Below are positions 16,917 through 26,589 of a stretch of 64,000 bases of DNA, in pieces. The DNA is from an uncultured Pelagibacteraceae bacterium (GTDB lineage Bacteria > Pseudomonadota > Alphaproteobacteria > Pelagibacterales > Pelagibacteraceae), in assembly GCA_902613755.1 (NCBI GenBank), contig CACMIH010000003.1:1-64000 (forward strand), written 5' to 3'. Numbering within the stretch: the stretch's first letter is position 1; each line of letters begins with the position of its first letter. The translations under genes were made by a program, and so were the position numbers. Under the pieces are notes generated by a model. The model did not search any database, was not told the origin of the DNA, and was given only the letters and a program-made list of their open reading frames with translations.

Positions 16917-17869
16917 TAATTTACTTTATTTTTACAATTTCCAGTTTTGAAGAACTCATCAAGATTATCTATTGCTAAATTTGCCATAGCTGTACGAGTA
17001 TCTTTAGTTGCACTACCTAGGTGTGGAAGTATAAATGCACTTTTGTGATTTAGATACCCTGGGTTTAAATTTGGCTCATTTTTATATACATCTAATCCTA
17101 CTGCATAAACTTTTCTTCTTTCTAAAGCATCTATCATTGCATCGTCATCAACAATATCCCCCCTAGCAACATTTGTAACTATTGCACCTTTAGGTAAATA
17201 TTCTATTGTCTCTTTATTAATCATATCAATAGTTTCCTTAGAAGCTGGACAACAAATCGACAAAACATCTGAAACTGATAACAAGCCTTTTAAACTATCA
17301 TGATAAGTTGCGCCTTGTTCTTTATCTTCGTTTAGTTTTGATCGATTATGATAATGAATAATCATCCCTAGAGACTTTGCAACTTTAGCAATTTTTTGGC
17401 CAATTCTTCCCATTCCTAAAATACCTAACCTTGAACCGGTCAATTGTTTACCAATAAGGTAATCAGCTGACCACTTCCATCCTCCCTGTCTTGCACTTTC
17501 AATTCCTTCAGAAGCTCTTCTACAAGCTCCAAGTATTAGGAGAATTCCAATTTCTGCTGTCGCATCTGTTAAAACATCAGGTGTGTTTGTAACAGCTATT
17601 TTTCTTTTTTTTGCTGCTTCTAAATCTATATTTCCAAAACCAACTGCAAAATTTGAAATTATTTTTACACTCTCAGGTAATTTATTAATTGTTTCAGCGT
17701 CCATTTTATCTGTTAAGGAAGTTAAAATTCCATCACACCCTTGACTCATTTCTATAACCTTATTTTGAGAATAGAGCTCATCATTGTCATTAAAATTTGC
17801 TTTAAAAATTTTTGATGCTTTTTCTTCACAAGATCTAAGTAATCTTCTAGTTATCAGAATTTTTTTCAT
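16916..17869 (-). CDS. D-2-hydroxyacid dehydrogenase (glyoxylate/hydroxypyruvate reductase type)
   Basis: The 317-residue NAD(P)-dependent enzyme has the Rossmann motif GILGMGRIGQKIAK, the substrate loop NFAVGFGNIDLEAAKKR, the arginine region NVARGDIVDDDAM, and the acid/base segment DVYKNEP with His in LPHLGSATKDTR. These match the glyoxylate/hydroxypyruvate reductase and formate/glycerate dehydrogenase family. The neighbours handle lactate- or glycolate-like acids, so a 2-oxoacid substrate fits. It is coupled to the gene at 16002 by a one-base overlap. Confidence 0.9.
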   Translation of the reverse strand: MKKILITRRLLRSCEEKASKIFKANFNDNDELYSQNKVIEMSQGCDGILTSLTDKMDAETINKLPESVKIISNFAVGFGNIDLEAAKKRKIAVTNTPDVLTDATAEIGILLILGACRRASEGIESARQGGWKWSADYLIGKQLTGSRLGILGMGRIGQKIAKVAKSLGMIIHYHNRSKLNEDKEQGATYHDSLKGLLSVSDVLSICCPASKETIDMINKETIEYLPKGAIVTNVARGDIVDDDAMIDALERRKVYAVGLDVYKNEPNLNPGYLNHKSAFILPHLGSATKDTRTAMANLAIDNLDEFFKTGNCKNKVN

Positions 17870-17877
17870 ATTAATGA

Positions 17878-19251
17878 TTAGTTTAAATCGAAGATTTTAC
17901 CAGGATTCATTATGTTATTTGGATCCAATGTTCTTTTGATTGATTTCATTACTGGAATACTATCAGGATGTTGTTCTAATAAATATTCTTTTTTGTGAAG
18001 CCCAACTCCGTGTTCCCCTGTTATAGTACCCTCAAGTTCTAAAGCTTTTCTAATTAGAGTTCCATTAAATGCTCTTAATTGTTTGTACATTTCTTTTTTT
18101 GCAGGATCGTAAGGTAATACCACATGGAAATTCCCATCTCCCATATGACCAACCATTGGAGCTCTAACCCCAAATTCTTTTGCTTTTTCCTCTGCAAATT
18201 TTACACATTCAGTTATCTTTGAAATTGGTACACATACGTCTGTCGAATAAACTCTTCCGTTGTTATTTAGGGCTTTAACAGAATAATATACATCCCATCT
18301 TGCTTGCCAAAGTTTATTTCTTTCCTCTAGATCTTTAGCCCATTTAAATGAACTACCATTATTATCTTTTGATAGTTCCTCAACAATTTTAATATTTTCT
18401 TTGTTTGAAGACTCGGATCCATGAAATTCAAAAAATAAAGTTGGTACCGCTTCAATATCTTTTAATTTAGAGTAGTTAATAGAGATTCCCATCTGATCTG
18501 CATTTAGCATTTCAATTCTAGCAATTGGAACACCATATTGAATAACCTGTTGAGCAGTCATTACTGCATCTTCTAAAGAAGGGAAATGACATGCTGCACT
18601 CATTATACTTTCTGGTATTGGAGATAATCTTAAGTGAACCTCAGTAATAATGCCTAGCGTTCCTTCTGATCCGATAAATAGATTTGTTAAATTATATCCT
18701 GCTGAGGTTTTTTTAGTTCTTCCACCTGTATTAATAATATCACCATTTGGTAAAACTACAGTTAGACCTGAAATAACTGTTTTCATTGTGCCATATTTAA
18801 CAGCCATTGTTCCTGAAGCTGAGGTTGATGCCATACCACCTAAAGCAGCGTTTGCTCCTGGATCTATGGGGAAAAAAACTCCGTCCTCTCTTAAATATTC
18901 ATTTAATTGTTCTCTTGTTACGCATGCCTGAACTCTACAGTCAAAATCTTGAGCATTTACACTTAAAATTTTGTTCATTTTTTCCAAGCAGATAGTTATA
19001 CCATCCTCATTTCCTAAAACATTTCCTTCTAAAGATGTGCCTGTACCATATGGAACGACTGGAATTTTGTGTTCATTACAAATTTTTAATATTTTTGATA
19101 CCTCTTCATTATTTTCTGGAAAAACTACAGCTTTTGAGAGAATTGGATCATATGTGTCTTCACCTCTAGCATAATTTCCACGAGCTGACTCTGATGTAGA
19201 AAACCTACTGTTTAAAAGATTTTTTAATTCTAACTCAACTTGCTGGTTCAT
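17878..19251 (-). CDS. FAD-linked D-lactate/glycolate dehydrogenase (GlcD/DLD family)
   Basis: The 457-residue flavoprotein has an N-terminal PCMH-type FAD domain (VVPYGTGTSLEGNVLG, GANAALGGMASTSASGT, GSEGTLGIITEV) and a C-terminal FAD-oxidase domain with MVGHMGDGNFHVV and TGEHGVGLHKKEYL. It oxidises D-2-hydroxyacids and passes electrons to quinone or cytochrome c. There are no glcE or glcF partners, so it resembles the single-subunit DLD form. The gene lies 8 bases before the D-2-hydroxyacid dehydrogenase. Confidence 0.9.
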   Translation of the reverse strand: MNQQVELELKNLLNSRFSTSESARGNYARGEDTYDPILSKAVVFPENNEEVSKILKICNEHKIPVVPYGTGTSLEGNVLGNEDGITICLEKMNKILSVNAQDFDCRVQACVTREQLNEYLREDGVFFPIDPGANAALGGMASTSASGTMAVKYGTMKTVISGLTVVLPNGDIINTGGRTKKTSAGYNLTNLFIGSEGTLGIITEVHLRLSPIPESIMSAACHFPSLEDAVMTAQQVIQYGVPIARIEMLNADQMGISINYSKLKDIEAVPTLFFEFHGSESSNKENIKIVEELSKDNNGSSFKWAKDLEERNKLWQARWDVYYSVKALNNNGRVYSTDVCVPISKITECVKFAEEKAKEFGVRAPMVGHMGDGNFHVVLPYDPAKKEMYKQLRAFNGTLIRKALELEGTITGEHGVGLHKKEYLLEQHPDSIPVMKSIKRTLDPNNIMNPGKIFDLN

Positions 19252-19296
19252 AATTCTAAATATTAATACTAATAAAAATAAAATAAAAAATACAGC

Positions 19297-20463
19297 TTAT
19301 TTAGTAAGCATTTTTTTTATATTTTCCAATGCTTGGGAAATATTATCTCTAGAAGCGGCAAAACTAAATCTAACATAATCCTGACAAGTTTTACCAAATG
19401 CTGTTCCTGGAACTATAGCTACACCAGCCTCGTGCATAGCTTTTTTACAAAATTCAGAACCATTCATTCCTGTTCCAATCACTTTCGGAAATGCATAAAA
19501 TGCTCCACCAGGCAAACTACATTCTACACCTGGCAGACTGTTAAGACCCTCGTGAATTAGTTTCCTTCTTAAAGTAAATTTTTCCATCATTTCATGAATT
19601 GAGTCATCAGGACCGTCAAGAGCTGCTATACCTGCAAACTGAGCAGCAGCATTTACACACGAAACACTATTTATTAATAATTTATTTACATGTTCAACTA
19701 AATTTTCAGGCCAAAAACTCCAACCTAGTCTCCAACCTGTCATTGAATAAGCTTTGCTCCAACCTTCAAGTACAATTAATCTATCTCTCAATTCTGGATA
19801 ATTAAAAAATGATGGCATTTCTTTATCATCAAAAATTTGTCTACTATAAATTTCATCACTTAATATTGTTACATGAGGATGTTTTTTTAAACCCTCTGCT
19901 AATTTATCAATCTCTGGTTTTTCAACGAAACTTCCTGTTGGATTATTTGGATTGATTAAAATTAACAATCTAGTTTTATCTGTTATTAAAGATAAAATTT
20001 TATCTGCACTAAATTTTAGATTTTCATCTTCTGTTAAATCATATGGTACAGATGTAGAGCCTGTGTAATTTATCATAGACTCATAAATTGGAAAGGCAGG
20101 TGTTGGATGAATTATTTCAACCCCAGGCTCACCAAAACACTGAATTGCATAGTGCATTGTTGGCTTTCCTCCTGGCATTATAAGAATTCTTTCAGGATCT
20201 ACATCAGCGCTATATCTTTTTTTAATCCATCTAGTTACTGATTGTCTGCATTCTAAAATTCCATTTGAAAGAACATATCCGTGATGTCCATCATCTAAAG
20301 CTTTTTTTGCTGCTTCAACAACATGTTTAGGGGTTTTAAAATCAGGTTGACCTAATCCTAAATGAATCATTGGGTTGCCCTGTGCTTCAAGTTTTTTTGC
20401 CTCTGCCAAAACTGAGAAAGCACTCTCTGTTCCTAATCTGTTTAATGCTGCTGCTAGTTTCAT
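19297..20463 (-). CDS. Class I/II PLP-dependent aminotransferase
   Basis: A 388-residue fold-type I aminotransferase. The PLP lysine lies in WSKAYSMTGWRLG, the aspartate region is LINPNNPTGSF, and the C-terminal arginine that holds the substrate carboxylate is in YVRFSFAAS. Related proteins are annotated as aspartate or alanine aminotransferases. With the surrounding oxidoreductases, it could interconvert 2-oxo and amino acids formed from imported hydroxyacids (inference). A 104-base gap separates it from the FMN enzyme gene upstream, so it may have its own promoter. Confidence 0.88.
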   Translation of the reverse strand: MKLAAALNRLGTESAFSVLAEAKKLEAQGNPMIHLGLGQPDFKTPKHVVEAAKKALDDGHHGYVLSNGILECRQSVTRWIKKRYSADVDPERILIMPGGKPTMHYAIQCFGEPGVEIIHPTPAFPIYESMINYTGSTSVPYDLTEDENLKFSADKILSLITDKTRLLILINPNNPTGSFVEKPEIDKLAEGLKKHPHVTILSDEIYSRQIFDDKEMPSFFNYPELRDRLIVLEGWSKAYSMTGWRLGWSFWPENLVEHVNKLLINSVSCVNAAAQFAGIAALDGPDDSIHEMMEKFTLRRKLIHEGLNSLPGVECSLPGGAFYAFPKVIGTGMNGSEFCKKAMHEAGVAIVPGTAFGKTCQDYVRFSFAASRDNISQALENIKKMLTK

Positions 20464-20567
20464 AATAATTAAAAACGGAAAATTAAACGAAAAATACTTT
20501 TTTGTCTATTCTGTTTTCAAAATAAATTGAAGTGTAATTATAAATAATTAGCTAAAATTAAGAGAAT

Positions 20568-21719
20568 TTAGTTTCGATATATTATTTTTGACGCATCAAG
20601 ATCTTTAATAGACTTACACCCCATTAGCACCATATTTCGTCTAATTTCTTTTTGCATGTTCTCTAACAACCTCTCAACTCCTTTTTGTCCGCCAGCACCT
20701 AAACTAAAAAGAAACGCTTTTCCAAAACTACATGCTGTTGCGCCTGCAGATAATGCCTTTAGCACATGTGTTCCTCTTCTTACTCCACCATCTAAAATGA
20801 TTTCCAATTTATCACCAACTGCATCTGATATTGCTTTAACTTGATCAAAAGGAGATCTAGATCCATCAAGTTGTCTTCCACCATGGTTTGAAATCATTAT
20901 TGCAGTACAGCCAATATCAATTGCTTTTTTGGCATCTTCAACTGACATGACTCCTTTTAGTGCCATTGGTTTGTTCCATTTTTTTATACAATATTCAGCA
21001 TCTTTCCAATTCATCGCAGGATCATACTGCTCATTAATATATTCCATTACTGATTTAGCTATATTTGTACCTTTATCAGTTTTATTTTTTATATTCGCCA
21101 ACTCAAATTTTTTATTAGTAAAATATTTAAAAACCCATCCTGGCCTCATAGCAAAACTTAACAGGCTATCCAAAGTAAACTTTGGTGGTGTTGTAAAACC
21201 AGTTCTATGGTCACGTTCTCGATTTCCAGCAACAAGTGTATCAACTGTAATACACATTCCATCAAAATTTGCTCTATTACATCTTTCAATTAAGTCGTCA
21301 GTAATTGATTTATCTTTATGAATATAAAGTTGAAAAAGTTTTGGACCACTTGAAATATTTGCTACTTCCTCAATTGAAAAGGAAGCCATAGTAGACATGC
21401 TATAAATAGTATCAAATTTTTCAGCAGCTCTTGCAGATGCTTTATCACCGTCTGGATCATACAAACTTTGCATTGCCGTCGGTGATAAAAATAAAGGCAT
21501 ACTAATTTTTCTACCAAAAACTGTGGTTGATAAATCTGGCTCTCCAACACTGTTAAGAATATTTGGAACTAAATCACAATCATTAAACGCCTCAGTATTT
21601 CTATTTAGCGTAACCTCATCATCTGAACCACCATCGATGTAATGAAAGATAGGTGCTGGTAATTTTTTTTTTGCTAATTTTCTAAAGTCTTCAAAATTAT
21701 AACAATCATTTATATTCAT
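20568..21719 (-). CDS. FMN-dependent alpha-hydroxyacid dehydrogenase, copy A (LldD family)
   Basis: A 383-residue TIM-barrel flavoenzyme oxidising L-2-hydroxyacids. Visible family residues: Tyr in FHYIDGGSDDE, FQLYIHKD, TVDTLVAGNRERD, the FMN-contacting Lys in ALKGVMSVEDA, and catalytic His and Arg in SNHGGRQLDGSRSPFDQ, then ILDGGVRRGTHVLKAL. It is a tandem paralogue of the next gene upstream (5-base gap) and clearly diverged around the active-site loop MSTMASFS. Lactate, glycolate or another hydroxyacid is possible; lldD naming would be provisional. Confidence 0.9.
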   Translation of the reverse strand: MNINDCYNFEDFRKLAKKKLPAPIFHYIDGGSDDEVTLNRNTEAFNDCDLVPNILNSVGEPDLSTTVFGRKISMPLFLSPTAMQSLYDPDGDKASARAAEKFDTIYSMSTMASFSIEEVANISSGPKLFQLYIHKDKSITDDLIERCNRANFDGMCITVDTLVAGNRERDHRTGFTTPPKFTLDSLLSFAMRPGWVFKYFTNKKFELANIKNKTDKGTNIAKSVMEYINEQYDPAMNWKDAEYCIKKWNKPMALKGVMSVEDAKKAIDIGCTAIMISNHGGRQLDGSRSPFDQVKAISDAVGDKLEIILDGGVRRGTHVLKALSAGATACSFGKAFLFSLGAGGQKGVERLLENMQKEIRRNMVLMGCKSIKDLDASKIIYRN

Positions 21720-21724
21720 GATTC

Positions 21725-22876
21725 CTATCTTCTAAATCTTAAATTACTTCTGTTTAAATCACTAATTTTAGTACAGCCCATTAACTTCATATCTCTTACT
21801 AACTCAGATTTGTACTTCTCTAAAGCTCTTTCTACACCTGCTTGTCCAGCTGCTGCTAAAGCATATAAATAAAGTCTACCACCAGAACATGCTTTTGCAC
21901 CCAAAGATAGAGCTTTAAGCATATGGGTGCCTCTATGTATACCACCTTCACAAATGACATCTAGTTTATCTCCAACTGCATCAACAATTTCAGCAAGTTG
22001 ATCAAAAGGTGATCTTGATCCATCAAGTTGTCTTCCACCGTGATTTGAAACCATTATTCCTGTACATCCAATATCTACGGCTCTCTTAGCATCTTCAACA
22101 CTCATAACTCCTTTTAAAGCAAAATGGCCTCCCCATTTAGAGCAAAGTTGTTCAGCATCTTTCCAGTTCATTGACTGATCCAGCATTGTCGAGAAATAAT
22201 TTCCTATTGAAGAGTTTGTACTCGTACCCTCTTTTACAAAATCTTGAAGATGAGGTAATTCAAACTTACCTTTTGTCAAATAATTTATTCCCCACATAGG
22301 CTTTGTGGCAAAACTAAATAAACTTGATAGTGTTAGTTTGGGTGGTGAAGTAAATCCAGTTCTTAAATCTCTTTCTCTATTTCCTCCTGTAATCGTATCT
22401 ACCGTTAGAGCCATGACATCAAACTTAGCTGCTTTTGCTCTTTCTAAGCATGAATCATTAAGACCTCTATCTTTATGAAAATAAAACTGAAACATTTTTG
22501 GCGTATCAACAAGTGAGGAAATTTCCTCCACACTTACTGTTGCTAGTGCCGATACCCCAAACATGGTGTTATATTTCTTAGCTGCTTTACCTACGGCTCT
22601 TTCACCATCGTAATGAAATAATCTCTGTAAAGCGGTAGGTGATAAATAAAAAGGTAAATCTAATTTCTTTCCAAATATTGTTGTCGATAAATCTACGTCC
22701 TCTACACCTCTTAAAACATTAGGTACTAAATCAACATCATCAAATGCACTTGTGTTTCTAGCATACGTGATTTCATCATCTGCTGCACCATCAATGTAGT
22801 GAAATATCGGTGATGGTAACTTTTTTTTAGCTAGTTTTCTAAAATCGCTAAAGTTATGACAATCTTTTAAATTCAT
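21725..22876 (-). CDS. FMN-dependent alpha-hydroxyacid dehydrogenase, copy B (LldD family)
   Basis: A 383-residue paralogue of the preceding entry, the same length and well over half identical by eye. It retains FHYIDGAADDE, FQFYFHKD, GNRERDLRTGF, ALKGVMSVEDA and the catalytic SNHGGRQLDGSRSPFDQ. The flavin-side loop reads VSALATVS, against MSTMASFS in copy A, and the segment after KGKFEL differs. This suggests the two act on different L-2-hydroxyacids. It is the first gene of the pair on the minus strand, preceded by the PagL-like gene 3' end. Confidence 0.9.
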   Translation of the reverse strand: MNLKDCHNFSDFRKLAKKKLPSPIFHYIDGAADDEITYARNTSAFDDVDLVPNVLRGVEDVDLSTTIFGKKLDLPFYLSPTALQRLFHYDGERAVGKAAKKYNTMFGVSALATVSVEEISSLVDTPKMFQFYFHKDRGLNDSCLERAKAAKFDVMALTVDTITGGNRERDLRTGFTSPPKLTLSSLFSFATKPMWGINYLTKGKFELPHLQDFVKEGTSTNSSIGNYFSTMLDQSMNWKDAEQLCSKWGGHFALKGVMSVEDAKRAVDIGCTGIMVSNHGGRQLDGSRSPFDQLAEIVDAVGDKLDVICEGGIHRGTHMLKALSLGAKACSGGRLYLYALAAAGQAGVERALEKYKSELVRDMKLMGCTKISDLNRSNLRFRR

Positions 22877-22885
22877 AGATACTTT

Positions 22886-23398
22886 CTAAAAGTTTTTAAA
22901 GAAATTAAACATATAACTATTTGCCCCAGGATTTTTATCACCAAGACTAGCATTAGATATATGATTATATGAAAATCCTAATTGACTATCTCCTGATAAA
23001 TCAAGTGAAAATTGTAGTTCGCTTTTAAATTCAATTACGTGACCTAAATCTTTACCGTCACCCTCATGATACAAACCTGGTGTAAAACTTGGAGTAAAAT
23101 TTATTGAACCTATTTTATATTGTGCCTCAACCCCTGTATAAAAATATCCTGCGTTATCAGCTGTGATCAATGCACCTGTAATTGGTGATAGATTTCCTAA
23201 AAATGTATCTCTATTTAAATTTTCATTTTGATGTTCAAAACCAATCAAAGTTGATTTTTTTCCATCATCACTAAAATCAAACATTCCAGAGTAAAAACTT
23301 AGTTCTGTGTTTTGGCTGTTAAATTTATTTTCATCTGCGATAGATGAAAATGCAAATGATGTGATTAACAAATTAATTATAAATTTTTTTAAATTCAT
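22886..23398 (-). CDS. PagL-like outer-membrane acyloxyacyl hydrolase (lipid A 3-O-deacylase family)
   Basis: The 170-residue protein has a signal peptide (LITSFAFSSIA) and alternating beta-strand pattern ending in phenylalanine, as in small outer-membrane barrels. The C-terminal YNHISNASLGDKNPGANSY matches the PagL active-site region: His146 and Ser148 align with PagL His126 and Ser128. PagL Glu140 aligns with Asn160, so the third triad residue is changed. Family members remove an acyl chain from lipid A; activity here is uncertain because of that substitution. Confidence 0.72.
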   Translation of the reverse strand: MNLKKFIINLLITSFAFSSIADENKFNSQNTELSFYSGMFDFSDDGKKSTLIGFEHQNENLNRDTFLGNLSPITGALITADNAGYFYTGVEAQYKIGSINFTPSFTPGLYHEGDGKDLGHVIEFKSELQFSLDLSGDSQLGFSYNHISNASLGDKNPGANSYMFNFFKNF

Positions 23399-23409
23399 TA
23401 AATATTAAA

Positions 23410-23772
23410 TTATTTTTTAACTATAAAATGTTTATAGATTATTGCACCTCCAATTAAAAATATCAATAACGGCAATAACCAGAGAATATATGTATTTTTA
23501 TTTATTCCAGGATCATAAAGTATCCATTCTCCATATTTAGTTTTAAAATATTCATATATTTGATCGTCAGAAAGACCTTCCTGAAGCTTTTTATCAACTA
23601 CAATTTTTAAACTATTTGCAAATTCAGAATCTGAATCGTAAACAGATTGACCTTGACAAATAAGACATCGTAAATTTTTAGTTATTTTATTTCTTTTGTC
23701 ATTTTCCTCAGCATTAATACTACTTAAAGGGAATAATAATATAGCAATTAAAAAAAATCTTAGAAATTTCAT
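23410..23772 (-). CDS. ccmH: Cytochrome c maturation protein CcmH
   Basis: A 120-residue thiol-disulfide component of the cytochrome c heme-ligation complex. It has an N-terminal signal segment, then LRCLICQGQSV with the CxxC that reduces apocytochrome, then the characteristic LSDDQIYEYFKTKYGEWILYDP and one C-terminal transmembrane helix. It acts on the periplasmic face. The CcmI-type TPR extension of E. coli CcmH is absent. It overlaps ccmG by 4 bases and is the last gene of the ccmCDEFGH run. Confidence 0.92.
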   Translation of the reverse strand: MKFLRFFLIAILLFPLSSINAEENDKRNKITKNLRCLICQGQSVYDSDSEFANSLKIVVDKKLQEGLSDDQIYEYFKTKYGEWILYDPGINKNTYILWLLPLLIFLIGGAIIYKHFIVKK

Positions 23773-24287
23773 TTTATCAATAAGTTAATTTCATCAACTA
23801 ATTCTTGGTTAAGAGGTCCAATGTATTTTTTAATAATTTCATTATTATAAATTAAAAATGATTCGGGAACCCCATATGCTCCCCACTCAATTGCAATTGT
23901 TCCATCTAAATCAATAAAGATTCCTTTATAAGGGTTTCCTAGTTCTTTTAAAAAATTTTCTGCATTTTTTAAATTATCTTTATAATTCATACCAATAATA
24001 TTTAATTTATTATCTAAATTTAAACTCATCAGAAAAGGATGTTCTTGTCGGCATGGCACACACCAAGATGACCAAATATTTAATAAATAAATCTTATCTA
24101 ACTCAAAAATACTTGATGATTTCACATTTTCTAAAGAAAAAAATTCTTTGGTATTAAACATTGGTATCTCTTTTTTTGTATTAACATCTGGAGTGTATAT
24201 TTTTGAGTCTTCTAAACCTTTGTAAAAAATAAAAAATATTATTCCAAAAATAATGATAACTGAAAAAGGTAATATTTTATTTTTCAT
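23769..24287 (-). CDS. ccmG: Thiol:disulfide interchange protein CcmG/DsbE
   Basis: A 172-residue membrane-anchored thioredoxin that keeps apocytochrome c cysteines reduced. An N-terminal helix (residues 7-25) precedes the thioredoxin fold with LLNIWSSWCVPCRQEHP (CxxC), and the cis-proline region lies in YGVPESFLI. The gene overlaps ccmF by 4 bases and ccmH by 4 bases. The fold and context leave little doubt. Confidence 0.93.
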   Translation of the reverse strand: MKNKILPFSVIIIFGIIFFIFYKGLEDSKIYTPDVNTKKEIPMFNTKEFFSLENVKSSSIFELDKIYLLNIWSSWCVPCRQEHPFLMSLNLDNKLNIIGMNYKDNLKNAENFLKELGNPYKGIFIDLDGTIAIEWGAYGVPESFLIYNNEIIKKYIGPLNQELVDEINLLIK

Positions 24288-26158
24288 GATCTTTTTTGAA
24301 AAAAGCTAACAATTCCCCCAAATGATATTAGAATTACTGATAACCAGATCCATAACATAAATGGTTTAACTTGATATCTTACATTGAAAAAATCTTGGTT
24401 TTGAACCAGATTAATTACAATAAATTTATCTGACATAAGAGTTGTTTTAATATCAGCTTCACTTGTAGCAATAACAGGTTGATTATAAATTCTCAATTCT
24501 GGCGAAAGTCTATCTTTTTCACCATTCGGATTGATGATAGAAAAATTTGCAATAATAGCATTATAATTTTGTTCTTTTTTCTGATCAACACTTTCAAAAA
24601 CTATCTTAGTTTTTGAATTTTCAAAAGTTTCACCAACTTTAAGATTTGTTATAATTTCGCTTGCAAATAAATTATTAAACAAAATACTTAGGATTAATAG
24701 ACTAAATCCAAAATGAGCAATATTTTGTGAAATATTTTTGTATTTTTTAACAAAAAAATCTCTCAGTGTGATAAAGAATAAATAAAGTGCACTTGATATC
24801 AAAATTGTATTTATTAAAATATTTTGATTAAAATTTTTTAATACTAAAAATGCTAATAATATTGAGATAATCAAAAAAGAAATTAAATATATTTTATCCT
24901 CTAGTTGAGATTTGATCCATTTTAATTTTGGACCAATCGCCATCATAAATAAAAATGGAATTAAAAATGGAATTATCAATTTATGATAAAATGGTGGTCC
25001 AACAGATATTTTTTGAGAAGAAATTACATCTAAAAAAATTGGATAAACGGTACCTATTAATACAACTGATAAAAAATACATCATAAACCAGTTATTAATT
25101 AATATTGAAGTTTCTTTGCTTAACCAAAAAAAACTATAAAGTTTTCTATCATCATCTTTATGAAAAAAGAAAAAAATTAAAATAGATAAAAAAATTAAAA
25201 TGAATAAAAAAACAAGAATAAATAAACCCCTTTCAGGATCATTAGCAAATGTATGAACTGAATTTAATATTCCTGACCTTACTAAAAATGTTCCACACAT
25301 ACTTAATGTAAATGTTGCTATAGAAAGAATTATTACCCATGAAGTTAAAATAGATTTTTTCTCTAATACTAAAATACAATGTAAAAGGGTGGTTAACGCA
25401 AGCCAAGGCATTAAAGAAACATTTTCTACTGGATCCCAAAACCAAAAACCTCCCCAGCCTAATTCATAATAAGCCCAAATTGATCCGAGCAATATTCCTA
25501 AAGTCAAAAATATCCATGAAATTAATATCCATTTTTTTATATGCAATGCCCAACTAGTAGAAATAATTTTTAAACTTGTAGCTGCCAAAACAGAAGAAAA
25601 AATAATTGAAGAACCTACGTAGCCTAAATATAAAATAGGTGGGTGAATTGCTAAAGCTGGGTCTTGTAAAATTGGATTTAATCCAAGCCCTTCCATAGGT
25701 ATTGGAAAAATATAATTAAATGGATTTGATGTTAGGATTAAAAATAAAAAAAAACCAACTATTATTATTTGTTGAAAAACTAAAGTTAAAATTTTGTATT
25801 TAACTGGTTGATTTTTTGTTCGTACTAAAAATAAGAAAATAAATAAAGTTAAAACAAGTAACCATAATAATAAACTACCCTCGTGATTCCCCCACGTTCC
25901 ACTTATTTTGTAAAATAATGGTTTGGTAGTGTGAGAATTATTAAACACTGTTTCATTACTAAAATCTGAAACAACAAAAGAAATAATCAAACAAAAAAAA
26001 CTAATTACAACAAAAAAAAATTGTAAAAATGTAAATGATAATATTTTGGTATCTAATATGATTGTATTATTAAAATTTTTATATGAAAAATAAAATAACG
26101 ATAATCCAATTATTAATCCTATTATTAACGAATAATATCCAAAGAGACTATAGATCAA
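24284..26158 (-). CDS. ccmF: Cytochrome c heme lyase subunit CcmF
   Basis: A 624-residue multi-pass membrane protein that attaches heme to apocytochrome c. The tryptophan-rich WWD motif is visible as GWGGFWFWDPVENVSLMPW. ISGTWGNHEGSLLLW and HPPILYLGYVG, both typical of CcmF, precede it. The C-terminal periplasmic domain and last helix follow. Length and motif order match CcmF throughout. It is cotranscribed with ccmE, 1 base upstream, and overlaps ccmG by 4 bases. Confidence 0.95.
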   Translation of the reverse strand: MIYSLFGYYSLIIGLIIGLSLFYFSYKNFNNTIILDTKILSFTFLQFFFVVISFFCLIISFVVSDFSNETVFNNSHTTKPLFYKISGTWGNHEGSLLLWLLVLTLFIFLFLVRTKNQPVKYKILTLVFQQIIIVGFFLFLILTSNPFNYIFPIPMEGLGLNPILQDPALAIHPPILYLGYVGSSIIFSSVLAATSLKIISTSWALHIKKWILISWIFLTLGILLGSIWAYYELGWGGFWFWDPVENVSLMPWLALTTLLHCILVLEKKSILTSWVIILSIATFTLSMCGTFLVRSGILNSVHTFANDPERGLFILVFLFILIFLSILIFFFFHKDDDRKLYSFFWLSKETSILINNWFMMYFLSVVLIGTVYPIFLDVISSQKISVGPPFYHKLIIPFLIPFLFMMAIGPKLKWIKSQLEDKIYLISFLIISILLAFLVLKNFNQNILINTILISSALYLFFITLRDFFVKKYKNISQNIAHFGFSLLILSILFNNLFASEIITNLKVGETFENSKTKIVFESVDQKKEQNYNAIIANFSIINPNGEKDRLSPELRIYNQPVIATSEADIKTTLMSDKFIVINLVQNQDFFNVRYQVKPFMLWIWLSVILISFGGIVSFFQKRS

Positions 26159-26159
26159 T

Positions 26160-26579
26160 TTATTTTTCTCCCAATGCTTCTTTTACTTCTGGTGGCATAT
26201 AATTTTCATCATGCTTAGCTAAAATTTTTGTTGCAGAGAAAAAATTTCTATCTTTTAAAAAACCTTCTGCAACAACGCCTTTTTCCTCTGCAAATAAATT
26301 TGGTACTGCTCCCGTGTAAGTAACATTTATTTCATTTTTAAAGTCTGTAATTATAAAGTTAACTTCATTCGAATTTATGGAAATAGAATTTTTTTTAACC
26401 ATTCCTCCAACCCTTATTTTACTTTTGTCTATTTCAGTGAGTGATTTTATTTCTGAAGGTGATTGAAAATATACAACGTTTTCTTCTAAAGATTTTAAAA
26501 TCAAAAATGTTGTTAAAATTAAAGTAATTAAGATTATTGATATAAACAAAAATCTTAATTTAACTTTTCGACCATACAT
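26160..26579 (-). CDS. ccmE: Cytochrome c-type biogenesis heme chaperone CcmE
   Basis: A 139-residue periplasmic heme chaperone anchored by one N-terminal helix. The beta-barrel sequence includes [12 protein letters not shown] and [19 protein letters not shown]. The covalent heme-binding histidine is His123 in [13 protein letters not shown], with the downstream tyrosine that is an axial ligand. Ten bases separate it from ccmD. Confidence 0.95.
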   Translation of the reverse strand: MYGRKVKLRFLFISIILITLILTTFLILKSLEENVVYFQSPSEIKSLTEIDKSKIRVGGMVKKNSISINSNEVNFIITDFKNEINVTYTGAVPNLFAEEKGVVAEGFLKDRNFFSATKILAKHDENYMPPEVKEALGEK

Positions 26580-26589
26580 GGTTTAAAAG

